A stretch of 7,265 nt of DNA from Alphaproteobacteria bacterium (GTDB lineage: Bacteria > Pseudomonadota > Alphaproteobacteria > Rickettsiales > UBA8987). The position numbers and the translations under genes were made by a program. Where the stretch lies: positions 1 through 7,265 of the forward strand of contig JAHFPR010000102.1 of the NCBI GenBank assembly GCA_023269645.1. The letters run 5' to 3'. Shown here piece after piece: positions 1-5,390 of this stretch (the first letter of the stretch is position 1; every line of letters starts with the position of its first letter). A model generated the notes under the pieces. It was given only the letters and a program-made list of their open reading frames with translations, was not told where the DNA came from and ran no database searches.

Positions 1-722
1 GCGCGCGTGCCCCGATATTTCCGCTCCAGATACAGCCGCGAGGTAATCATCTGCCGCTGTTTCCAGCCCTCCAATGCCGCGCCGGAGCCAGAGGATTTCC
101 CCTTCCCATGCACCGCCGCCGCCGCGTGCACCACTACCAGATCATACCCCGCCGCGCGCAGCCTCATGCAGAGATCGTCATCCTCGTAATAAAAGAAAAT
201 CGCGGGATCGAAGCACCCGATTTTCCGTAAACACTCCACCCGCACCAGCCACACCGCGCCGGAAATCCACTCGGCGGAAACATCGCCTTCCGTGCTCCGC
301 CACGGTGCGCGATGCCGCTCCCGGTGGAACACGTTGCGCTTGAAATTCTGCTCCGGTGTGCCATCCGCACCTGTCAGTGCCGGGGCGATAATCGCCGCTT
401 CGGGATAACGCTCCGCCGCTTCCAGCAGTAGCCCCAGAGCACCTTCCCGCAGCACAGCATCTGGATTGAGCAGGAGCGCGAACGGCGTAACCACTTTTTC
501 CAGCGCAAGATTGTTCGCCACGCCGAAGCCTTTATTCTCGGCATTCTGTATCACGGTAATTTGCGGAAAGCGTTCCTTCATCCGCGCGGCAGTTCCATCA
601 GAACTGGCATTATCCACGAGGAAACACGCCCTCACGCGCGGCTCGTTCAGCGCAGAAGCCAGTGCTTCTGCCGCCACGTTTGCGCTGTTATAGGTCACCA
701 GGATAAGGGAAACATCCGCCAT
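1..722 (-). CDS. Family 2 glycosyltransferase (rhamnosyltransferase-like), partial: 3' end outside the window
   Basis: About 240 N-terminal residues are visible, read from the reverse complement; the gene runs off the left edge. It is a GT-A fold, GT2-family enzyme that would transfer a sugar from a nucleotide-sugar to a cell-surface glycan on the cytoplasmic side of the membrane. Visible motifs are the N-terminal nucleotide-binding strand SLILVTYNS (residues 5-13), VDNASSDGT (36-44), NKGFGVANN (63-71), LLNPDA (84-89, at the DxD position), WISGAVWLVR (152-161) and FFYYEDDDLCMRLRAAGY (176-193), which carries the acidic catalytic-base cluster. This pattern matches WbbL-like rhamnosyltransferases, but donor and acceptor cannot be told from sequence. 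The ATG at 722-720 is the only usual start after the in-frame TGA of the upstream gene, 30 bases before it. The Shine-Dalgarno is weak, so co-transcription with the upstream gene is possible. Family certain; substrate unknown. Confidence 0.9.
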   Translation of the reverse strand, partial: MADVSLILVTYNSANVAAEALASALNEPRVRACFLVDNASSDGTAARMKERFPQITVIQNAENKGFGVANNLALEKVVTPFALLLNPDAVLREGALGLLLEAAERYPEAAIIAPALTGADGTPEQNFKRNVFHRERHRAPWRSTEGDVSAEWISGAVWLVRVECLRKIGCFDPAIFFYYEDDDLCMRLRAAGYDLVVVHAAAAVHGKGKSSGSGAALEGWKQRQMITSRLYLERKYRGTR

Positions 723-752
723 GCGGGAGCTTAGGCCAGCCTTCGGCGGGGA

Positions 753-1532
753 TCAATAAATAAACGTGACGGGGATACGTTTCTTTTCCGCCGCCGCTGT
801 GCCGATCGTTTCTTTATTCTTGCAGGATTTATCGACCTTGAAATTTTTACCAGCATCCGTCGCCCGCTGCTTGCGCGCCAACTCCATCGCCTTGCATTTC
901 TTTTCCGCTATGTCCGCCCTGGTCGCCCGCTTATCCTGTTCGCTGATGCCGATTTTATGCGTGGTGCGATGTTCGTTCCGACGCTTGCGTATTGCTTTCC
1001 TGTCGTCGCCTTTCGCGGGTTTTCCGGCTGTATCGCCTGTATAGGAACCGGTATCCCCGCCAATACTCTGGGTACTGGCATTCTGTGTGTTGGCATTCTG
1101 CCCCATGTTCGTGATGTTGTGGGATTGCGCCACCCCCTTGAATTCCGAATTGTGCGCGGGCATCACTCCGCCCATTGAAACTGCCGTACCGGGATCGGTT
1201 ACAGGCTGCCCGTTTTGTACCACTACCGGCGATGCCACTTCCCTCTGCGGCGAGGCTGTGCCGCTAAGTTTTTTGTTGATGAGATCCGCCGTCTGCTTCT
1301 GCTGATCCGGTGTGAGCTTATCCCACTGCGCCCGGTGATCCTGCGCCGCCTGCGCATATTGCGAACGCTGCTGGGGCGGCATTTTCTTCATATTTTCCGC
1401 TACGTTACCCATGCCAGCCTGCTGCATCTGGCTGTAATCGCTGCTGGAAAAATCCGCCGCCATAGCGCGGGTATTTCCCGCACTCCACGCCATAAGCGCA
1501 ACCGCTGCAACCGGAACAATAAGATAACGCAT
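753..1532 (-). CDS. Secreted basic protein of unknown function (259 aa)
   Basis: I do not recognise this family. The start is well supported: GAGG lies about eight bases before the ATG. Residues 1-25 form a classic Sec signal peptide (basic MR, a hydrophobic core around residues 4-18, cleavage after AMA at 25), so the mature protein should be periplasmic or secreted. The mature part has three zones. Residues 26-90 are Gln/Met-rich and probably helical, with a TPDQQKQTADLINKKL stretch. Residues 91-175 are low-complexity, rich in Gly, Asn, Thr and Gln and probably disordered. Residues 176-252 are strongly Lys/Arg-rich with only two cysteines (C213 and C237), which could form a disulfide. No catalytic motif or transmembrane anchor is visible. 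It lies just upstream of the glycosyltransferase on the same strand and divergent from queF. A cell-surface or nucleic-acid/polyanion-binding role would be a guess from charge only. Real gene very likely; function unknown. Confidence 0.8.
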   Translation of the reverse strand: MRYLIVPVAAVALMAWSAGNTRAMAADFSSSDYSQMQQAGMGNVAENMKKMPPQQRSQYAQAAQDHRAQWDKLTPDQQKQTADLINKKLSGTASPQREVASPVVVQNGQPVTDPGTAVSMGGVMPAHNSEFKGVAQSHNITNMGQNANTQNASTQSIGGDTGSYTGDTAGKPAKGDDRKAIRKRRNEHRTTHKIGISEQDKRATRADIAEKKCKAMELARKQRATDAGKNFKVDKSCKNKETIGTAAAEKKRIPVTFIY

Positions 1533-1564
1533 GGTTTTTTCCTCTTTCCCTAGCTTCGATTTCC

Positions 1565-1601
1565 ACTAGGCTAGTCTACCATTTTGGGATAAAAGAAGCA
1601 A
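1565..1601 (-). promoter_or_regulatory. Candidate promoter of the secreted-protein gene in the divergent spacer with queF
   Basis: Reading the minus strand, TTGCTT (1601-1596) and TAGACT (1578-1573) are separated by 17 bases, a weak sigma70-like match that would place transcription start about 35 bases before the ATG. A small odd-centred palindrome, ACTAGGCTAGT (1565-1575), overlaps the -10 and could be a binding site. The whole divergent spacer is only 71 bases, so the queF promoter must lie here or inside the neighbouring gene. I see no clear plus-strand -35/-10 pair. I also see no preQ1 riboswitch aptamer before queF. Confidence 0.25.
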
Positions 1602-1603
1602 CC

Positions 1604-2068
1604 ATGAGCAAAAAACCCTACCAGAATCTCAGCCAGCTTGGGAAAAAATCGGCGATTCCCGCCACCCCGGAAGAAGCTACGCTTGAAACCGTGCCGAACC
1701 CGCATCCCGGAACTGTGTATCTGGTGCGCTTCACCTGCCCGGAATTCACTTCGCTGTGCCCGGTCACCGGACAGCCGGATTTCGCGCAACTCGTGCTGGA
1801 TTACGTTCCGGGGAAAAAGCTGGTGGAAAGCAAATCGCTGAAGCTGTACCTCGCCGCGTTCCGCAACCACGCCGCGTTCCATGAGGCCTGCACGCTGGAT
1901 ATTGCAAAACGGCTGGAACAAACCCTGAAGCCCGCGTGGCTGCGCATTGGCGGCTACTGGTATCCGCGCGGCGGGATTCCCATTGATATTTTTTACCAGA
2001 GCGGAAAACCGCCGGAAAACCTGTGGATTCCGGAACAGGGGGTCGCGCCCTATCGCGGGCGGGGCTAG
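1604..2068 (+). CDS. queF: NADPH-dependent 7-cyano-7-deazaguanine reductase QueF
   Basis: This cytosolic enzyme reduces the nitrile of preQ0 to the aminomethyl group of preQ1, using two NADPH, in the queuosine tRNA-modification pathway. The 154-residue product is the short, unimodular type related to GTP cyclohydrolase I (tunnel fold). Visible key residues are the nucleophilic Cys52 in FTSLCPVTGQPDFA (49-61 region), the general acid Asp59, the QueF signature ESKSLKLY (75-82) that binds NADPH, and FRNHAAFHE (86-94) ending in the substrate-binding His/Glu pair. The C-terminus, VAPYRGRG, is the usual ending in alphaproteobacterial homologues, so the protein looks intact. The Shine-Dalgarno before the ATG is weak (AGAAG). 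No other que gene is in the window, so it appears to be a single-gene unit. The stop codon TAG overlaps the left end of the inverted-repeat element that follows. Confidence 0.97.
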   Translation: MSKKPYQNLSQLGKKSAIPATPEEATLETVPNPHPGTVYLVRFTCPEFTSLCPVTGQPDFAQLVLDYVPGKKLVESKSLKLYLAAFRNHAAFHEACTLDIAKRLEQTLKPAWLRIGGYWYPRGGIPIDIFYQSGKPPENLWIPEQGVAPYRGRG

Positions 2069-2285
2069 GTTCAATCACCATTTGATTTTTCGGTACTATA
2101 TTGATCTATATTCTTAATTATAGTTCATCGTCATTCCAGCGATCTTATCTTTGGAAAGACTGGCTGGAATCCAGCAGCGGCGTGTCTACGCTGCGAAAAG
2201 CCTTTCCGCCGCAGACGCGGCTTTGGCTGGATTCCAGCTTTCGCTGGAATGACGGAGTACTTAATTTATATGGTGATTGAACCTA
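2066..2285. mobile_element. MITE-like palindromic element bounded by TA, inserted at the queF stop codon
   Basis: A 17-base perfect terminal inverted repeat is seen: CTAGGTTCAATCACCAT at 2065-2081 and its exact reverse complement at 2270-2286. Symmetry breaks immediately outside (2064 and 2287). Both ends therefore read C-TA-GGTTCAATCACC and its mirror. This fits a TA target duplication within a CTAG site, the preference reported for IS630, whose superfamily (IS630/Tc1/mariner) duplicates TA. The element body (2068-2283, 216 bp) has no coding capacity, so any mobility would need a transposase elsewhere. A second, nested inverted repeat fills the centre. The element's first G restores the TAG stop codon of queF. 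The class assignment is inference from end structure only. As RNA it would fold into a long hairpin and might also end queF transcription. Confidence 0.6.
2129..2254. repeat. Nested inverted repeat (cgtcattccagc-type), core of the MITE-like element
   Basis: Arms CGTCATTCCAGCGA (2129-2142) and TCGCTGGAATGACG (2241-2254) are exact reverse complements. Inside them a second pair, GCTGGAATCCAGC (2163-2175) and GCTGGATTCCAGC (2226-2238), is also exact, and each of these is itself nearly palindromic. The central part (about 2175-2226) is a further GC-rich imperfect inverted repeat. The phrase cgtcattcc...ggaatgacg resembles dispersed intergenic repeats of many proteobacterial genomes, and it would form a cruciform or a long RNA hairpin. 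It may be an older repeat captured inside the TA-bounded element, or simply that element's own centre. Confidence 0.6.
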
Positions 2286-2473
2286 GGCATCGTCATTTTT
2301 ACAGAAATCTCTCAGCATCTGCCAGAATACGGCGAGTATTCAGCATCAGCGGGCTGACAAGAATCAAGAATAAGGAAAAACCCCAACAACTGGCACAGGG
2401 CAGTGCCTGCAGGCTCAAGCCGCATCGCCAGCTTATGGAAAAAACGACGCATACACTCCCCATCCTGTTGTGG

Positions 2474-2701
2474 TCAGGCGGCCACCAACGAAATTTCATT
2501 GGTGACCGGGGAGTTTACAAATCGCCAAAAGTCGGTCGCGCTATCCTTTAGGCTTGCGCCCTGGACATACGACAGCACCTCCCCGGCCATAATGGGCAAG
2601 GGAAGCATCATTGCGGCTGATGCCAGCCGCTTCTGGAGGAGGTTGTAACGCCCCGAAGCCAGTACGCTGGCTTCGGGGTGGAGGGTAAGGTATTTTACCA
2701 C
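2474..2701 (-). CDS. Doubtful small ORF, or remnant of a decayed gene (75 aa)
   Basis: The frame opens with GTG at 2701-2699 and has no Shine-Dalgarno before it. The same frame stays open back to a TAG at about 2752-2750 but contains no ATG. The translation looks fairly protein-like (for example LASGRYNLLQKRL and LKDSATDFWRFVNS) but matches no family I know. Its first part is encoded by the perfect hairpin at 2651-2678, and its last codons by the palindrome at 2483-2504, which argues that much of the frame is structured non-coding DNA. It could be the middle of a decayed gene. Low confidence that it is expressed. Confidence 0.15.
   Translation of the reverse strand: MVKYLTLHPEASVLASGRYNLLQKRLASAAMMLPLPIMAGEVLSYVQGASLKDSATDFWRFVNSPVTNEISLVAA
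2651..2678. repeat. Perfect 12-bp hairpin with a 4-base loop
   Basis: CCCCGAAGCCAG (2651-2662), loop TACG, then CTGGCTTCGGGG (2667-2678), with no mismatch. Neither strand has a T-run after the stem, so it is not a standard intrinsic terminator. It could be an RNA-processing or stability hairpin, a rho-dependent stop aid, or one unit of a short palindromic repeat family. Confidence 0.6.
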
Positions 2702-2796
2702 AGTTGGGAAGGAGGTTCTGATAGAGGGTCTTTCAGTTTTTCTACAAAACTATTCCGTTCCCCGGCTCCTTGTGTTATGGAGTGTATCCGTTCGGA

Positions 2797-2879
2797 TGCG
2801 AAAGGTGGCAGAGTGGTTGCCCCGCGCCCGCAGCGCGGGCAAAAGACCCGCCTTCGGCCTGAAACTGAAGGCGCAGTGC
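2797..2879 (+). pseudogene. tRNA-Ser 5' fragment plus GC-rich hairpin linker
   Basis: AGGTGGCAGAGTGGTTG at 2803-2819 repeats exactly the acceptor-end/D-arm region of the intact tRNA-Ser (2884-2900), 81 bases upstream. The preceding TGCG also matches, with slight differences between. After the match no anticodon arm, variable arm or T-arm can be found. Instead there are two hairpins: CCCGCGC/GCGCGGG (2821-2827 with 2833-2839) and CGCCTTC/GAAGGCG (2849-2855 with 2867-2873). It is therefore a broken tRNA copy or a partial tandem duplication, not a functional tRNA. If co-transcribed with the intact tRNA, it forms part of its leader. Confidence 0.65.
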
Positions 2880-2969
2880 GGAGAGGTGGCAGAGTGGTTG
2901 AATGCGCTAGTCTCGAAAACTAGTATACGGGCAACCGTATCGAGGGTTCAAATCCCTCTCTCTCCGCCA
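2880..2969 (+). tRNA. tRNA-Ser (anticodon CGA)
   Basis: This is a complete type II tRNA of 90 bases. The acceptor stem GGAGAGG (2880-2886) pairs with TCTCTCC (2959-2965), including one G-U. The anticodon stem CTAGT/ACTAG encloses loop CTCGAAA, giving anticodon CGA (2914-2916), which reads UCG serine codons. The long variable arm is ATACGG/CCGTAT with a GCAA loop (2925-2940), as expected for serine. The T-arm is GAGGG-TTCAAAT-CCCTC (2942-2958). The discriminator is G2966 and the CCA end is encoded at 2967-2969. No clear promoter was picked out, and no terminator hairpin with a T-run follows. Confidence 0.97.
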
Positions 2970-3280
2970 TTTGCAAATTTGCAGGGTTTATTCCCTCTAT
3001 CATACGGAAGACGCTGGAAATTTTCGGAGTTTGAAAACATGATCCCGGTGGGGATTGAAGTTGTTTTGTTCTGATGGTTGAGTCGGCATAGATGCTCCCC
3101 CTCCACCGCTATAGATAGCCCCGGAATCCGCTTCCGGGCGGACAAAAATTATTCGCCGCTTCGCGCCGGCTATATTCTTCCAGGCAATGCCGGAAGCAGA
3201 ATGACACCAGATTTTCGTTGCGATGTGCGGCGGTTTTGATTATTAAGATGCGCAGACTTCGCACATCTGATGGAAACACC
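2970..3280. other. Spacer between the two tRNA genes, with hairpins but no gene
   Basis: No convincing ORF or RNA gene is seen. Two structures stand out: a perfect 7-bp stem CCCGGAA/TTCCGGG with loop TCCGC (3120-3138), and an imperfect hairpin CTTCC-A-GGC / GCC-GGAAG (3177-3196) with one bulged base. Neither is followed by a T-run, so they look like remnants of intergenic repeats rather than terminators. The tRNA-Val promoter should lie in about 3225-3275, but no confident -35/-10 pair was found. Confidence 0.4.
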
Positions 3281-3357
3281 GGGCGGTTAGCTCAGTTGGT
3301 TAGAGCACTACCTTGACATGGTAGGGGTCGGAGGTTCGAGTCCTCTACCGCCCACCA
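3281..3357 (+). tRNA. tRNA-Val (anticodon GAC)
   Basis: This is a complete 77-base tRNA. The acceptor stem GGGCGGT (3281-3287) pairs fully with ACCGCCC (3347-3353). The D-arm contains AGCTCAGTTGGTTAGAGC. The anticodon stem CTACC/GGTAG encloses loop TTGACAT, giving anticodon GAC (3315-3317), which reads GUC and GUU valine codons. The T-arm is GGAGG-TTCGAGT-CCTCT with near-complete pairing. The discriminator is A3354 and CCA is encoded at 3355-3357. It is on the same strand as tRNA-Ser, about 310 bases downstream, which is too far to assume one transcript. Confidence 0.97.
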
Positions 3358-3414
3358 CCCTGCGGGTTCCGCGTACACTTCATGCCGCGAACAACTCCGC
3401 TACCATAAAAACAT

Positions 3415-3633
3415 ATGCAACCTGCTGAAATTTGTGTACAGAACGGTGTGCCGCATACTCAAACGAAACGGTTTATAGTCATACCAAATAATATTCTTAC
3501 AGAATATTATTTGGAAACACTATATAAGAAACTTTACAGAAAAACACTGCGAAGCGGGGGAATAGAACACCTTACAACCAAACCTTACCCCAAAAAAATA
3601 AACGGAAAAGCCAAACGCTTCATCCGCACCTGA
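3415..3633 (+). CDS. Doubtful low-G+C ORF (72 aa)
   Basis: The ATG at 3415 has no Shine-Dalgarno (preceded by ACCATAAAAACAT). The translation is basic and rich in Lys, Tyr and Ile (for example EYYLETLYKKLYRKTL), unlike the Ala/Gly/Arg-rich neighbours. It reflects a local patch of low G+C. Its middle is encoded by the perfect AT-rich palindrome at 3484-3514. I recognise no family. It could be a remnant of transferred DNA or a chance frame in an AT-rich spacer; the latter is more likely. Confidence 0.18.
   Translation: MQPAEICVQNGVPHTQTKRFIVIPNNILTEYYLETLYKKLYRKTLRSGGIEHLTTKPYPKKINGKAKRFIRT
3484..3514. repeat. Perfect AT-rich inverted repeat (13-bp arms)
   Basis: CCAAATAATATTC (3484-3496), a five-base loop TTACA, then GAATATTATTTGG (3502-3514), without mismatch. 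No T-run follows on either strand, so a terminator is unlikely. Arm length and AT-richness fit a protein-binding palindrome, a recombination or insertion scar, or a small palindromic element. Confidence 0.55.
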
Positions 3634-3653
3634 CTCAAGGAGTGGGTATCTGC

Positions 3654-3866
3654 TCAAGCATCATTGCGTCTATCAGCACAATAACGCCTGCCCTGCAGAG
3701 AAGTGCGGCGGCCTGTGGTTTTACGACGCTCACGCAGCACGAAGTGGCTGCTCACGCGGCGATCCGGCAGGAAGCTGCGCCTGTCTTCCGGGTTGGCGCG
3801 GCGTTCGGTTTTGGCCACACGGCGTTCGGGCAGCATGGTGCGCTGGATGAAAGATTGCTTGAGCAT
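3654..3866 (-). CDS. Small Arg-rich protein with (E/D)RR heptad repeats, coupled to the permease gene
   Basis: This is a 70-residue protein I cannot assign to a named family. Eight RR pairs occur at residues 15, 22, 29, 36, 47, 53, 60 and 66. The first four are spaced exactly seven residues apart, and six of the eight are preceded by Glu or Asp (ERR, ERR, DRR, DRR, ERR, DRR); the other two are GRR. The repeats use many Arg codon pairs (CGCCGT, CGCCGC, AGGCGC, CGTCGT, AGGCGT, AGACGC), so the pattern is held at protein level rather than by recent DNA duplication. No signal peptide or membrane segment is visible. Its ATG is three bases after the permease TAA, on the same strand, which implies one operon and probably translational coupling. 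A charged helix binding RNA, acidic lipid or a protein partner is conceivable but unproven. A later in-frame ATG (residue 11) is an alternative start. Confidence 0.7.
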   Translation of the reverse strand: MLKQSFIQRTMLPERRVAKTERRANPEDRRSFLPDRRVSSHFVLRERRKTTGRRTSLQGRRYCADRRNDA

Positions 3867-3869
3867 CCG

Positions 3870-5327
3870 TTATTTCTGTTCCTTGTGCAACACGCTGTGG
3901 AACTGGCCATAGAGGAAATAGAGCACAATGCCGCCGATGAAATACCAGCGCAGTGTCACGAATACAATACCGCCGATGCCCCAGATGAGGTAACCACACA
4001 GCAGGATGCCGAGGATGGGCGTGACCATTCCGCCGGGTGCGCGGAACGGGCGAACCAGATCCGGCTGCTTGCAGCGCAGGTAGATCACGCTGAAGCATAC
4101 GATGCAGAAGGCGAACAGCGTTCCCATGCTCACCAGGTCGCCGAGCACGTCGATGGGGGTTGCGCCCGCCGCGACACCAACCACCAGCCCCACAAGTATG
4201 GTGTTGATCCAGGGTGTGCGGAATTTCGGATGAATCGCGCAGAATAATTTGGGGATGAGGCCATCTTTTCCCATCATATAGAAGATGCGCGTCTGGCCAT
4301 AGCACAGCACGAGCATCACCGAAGTCAACCCCATGATCGCGCCAATTTTGATGATAAAGGAAAGCCAGCCGAGGCCGATAGCATCCACCGCCACCGCAAT
4401 GGGATCGGGTACGTTGAGCTTGCTGTAATGCACGATGCCCGTCAGCACCAGCGACACGGCGATGTAAAGCAGCGTACACACCGCCAGCGAACCCAGAATG
4501 CCGATGGGCATATCCTTCTGCGGATTCTGTGCTTCCTGCCCGGCGGTGGAAACAGCTTCAAACCCGACATATGCGAAGAAAATAACCCCCGCCGCACGGA
4601 GAATGCCGGGGAAGCCATACTGGTTCGGCCCGGTGTTTTCCGGAATGAACGGATGCCAGTTGGCGGTGTCCACATAAAACGCGCCGATGGCGATAAATGT
4701 GACAATCACCGCGAGTTTGATGCAGACGATGACATTGTTCACTTTTGCGGATTCGCTCACGCCTACGACCAGCAGCGAGGTAACACCCATGATGCCGAGG
4801 AAGGCAGGCAGGTTAAAATGCCCGGTCGCCGCCATGATTCTTTGTCCGACATGGGCTGGGTCATCCACCATGTTGAAATAGGGTGAGGTTAACTCCGGCG
4901 GGATGACAAGCCCGAAATCCTTGAGAAAACTTACGATATAACCGCTCCACCCTACCGCAACCGTAGCAGCGGAAAGCCCGTATTCCAGCACCAGCAACCA
5001 GCCCATCGCCCAGGCGATAACTTCCCCCAGTGTGGCGTAGGCGTAGGTATAGGCACTGCCGGAAACGGGCAGTACCGAAGCGAGTTCCGCATAGCACAGT
5101 GCGGCAAATGCACAGGCCAGCCCAGAAAGCATGAAGGAATAGACGATGGCCGGACCGGCATATTGCGCGGCGGCCTTCCCAGTCAGCACGAAAATACCTG
5201 CGCCGATGATGCAGCCGATGCCGAGGCTCACCAGATTCCACGGCCCCAGGGTGCGCTTGAGCTGCCCCTGAGCGAACTCCTCCTGAATGCGTGCAATCGG
5301 TTTTTTAATGAAATAGCGGTTGGTCAT
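3870..5327 (-). CDS. APC-superfamily amino acid permease (cationic amino acid transporter-like)
   Basis: This 485-residue inner-membrane transporter has about 12 hydrophobic segments (roughly 32-54, 60-82, 100-134, 175-190, 196-218, 241-259, 277-298, 318-341, 373-391, 395-416, 434-452 and 456-475). The APC hallmark GIGCIIGAGIFVLTG (36-50) forms the unwound TM1 substrate site. SVLPVSGSAYTYAYATLGE (84-102) and FFAYVGFEAVSTAGQEAQNP (250-269) are typical of the bacterial CAT/YfnA-type branch, and the loop GQTRIFYMMGKDGLIPK (344-360) also fits. Length is normal and no defect is seen. Substrate is an amino acid, probably imported with protons; which one cannot be read from sequence. AAGGA lies a few bases before the ATG, and a good promoter lies at 5418-5391. 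The leader carries a palindromic repeat, and the small RR-repeat gene follows directly. Confidence 0.95.
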   Translation of the reverse strand: MTNRYFIKKPIARIQEEFAQGQLKRTLGPWNLVSLGIGCIIGAGIFVLTGKAAAQYAGPAIVYSFMLSGLACAFAALCYAELASVLPVSGSAYTYAYATLGEVIAWAMGWLLVLEYGLSAATVAVGWSGYIVSFLKDFGLVIPPELTSPYFNMVDDPAHVGQRIMAATGHFNLPAFLGIMGVTSLLVVGVSESAKVNNVIVCIKLAVIVTFIAIGAFYVDTANWHPFIPENTGPNQYGFPGILRAAGVIFFAYVGFEAVSTAGQEAQNPQKDMPIGILGSLAVCTLLYIAVSLVLTGIVHYSKLNVPDPIAVAVDAIGLGWLSFIIKIGAIMGLTSVMLVLCYGQTRIFYMMGKDGLIPKLFCAIHPKFRTPWINTILVGLVVGVAAGATPIDVLGDLVSMGTLFAFCIVCFSVIYLRCKQPDLVRPFRAPGGMVTPILGILLCGYLIWGIGGIVFVTLRWYFIGGIVLYFLYGQFHSVLHKEQK

Positions 5328-5348
5328 GATGTCCTTTGCCAGTGGCGT

Positions 5349-5377
5349 GAGATCCTTCGGCTTCGCCTCAGGATGAC
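5349..5377 (-). repeat. Dispersed-type palindromic repeat in the permease leader
   Basis: On the plus strand this reads gagatccttcggcttcgc followed by ctcaggatgac; on the minus strand it begins GTCATCCTGAGG. It folds as ATCCT/AGGAT around GGC-TTC-GCC with a two-base internal loop. Closely similar phrases (tcatcctgag...gaaggatct) recur between genes in many bacterial genomes. Here it lies between the predicted transcription start (about 5384) and the Shine-Dalgarno of the permease, so it would be part of the mRNA leader. Only this one copy is in the window. Confidence 0.5.
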
Positions 5378-5390
5378 AACACTTTAGGGC

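Larger units (their letters stand above)
2287..2796. other. Gene-poor stretch with hairpins and only weak ORFs
   Basis: No recognisable gene lies here. Two minus-strand reading frames in the same register are the only candidates: a 75-residue frame (separate entry) and, seven codons after its stop, a 46-codon ATG frame (2452-2312). The second has GGGGAG close before it and one hydrophobic stretch (LCQLLGFFLILDSC); I rate it as probably chance. A near-perfect 22-base palindrome (2483-2504, 20 of 22 positions symmetric, CACCAA/TTGGTG arms) and the 12-bp hairpin at 2651-2678 are the clearest structures. No 6S, SRP, tmRNA or RNase P signature was recognised. Confidence 0.4.

Noticed and set aside
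1533..1603. Possible preQ1 riboswitch before queF
   Set aside because: The spacer is short, and no pseudoknot aptamer with the typical A-rich tail could be drawn in it.
1571..2074. 167-residue minus-strand open frame
   Set aside because: It is antisense to queF, whose motifs are unmistakable; the frame is a shadow.
2312..2452. 46-codon minus-strand ORF with a hydrophobic stretch
   Set aside because: GGGGAG is only three bases from the ATG, the product matches nothing, and the surrounding sequence has no operon context. It is mentioned in the spacer entry only.
2678..3074. Plus-strand reading frames containing VAEWLNALVSKTS-like peptides
   Set aside because: They are translations of the tRNA-Ser gene and its broken copy; this is a well-known false-protein pattern from tRNA-Ser.
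3590..3653. Terminator of the permease operon on the minus strand
   Set aside because: There is a T-rich run near 3600-3590, but the only stems before it are four base pairs, too weak to call.
3642..4247. 201-residue plus-strand open frame
   Set aside because: It lies antisense over the permease C-terminus and the RR-repeat gene, has a composition typical of a high-G+C shadow frame and has no family features.
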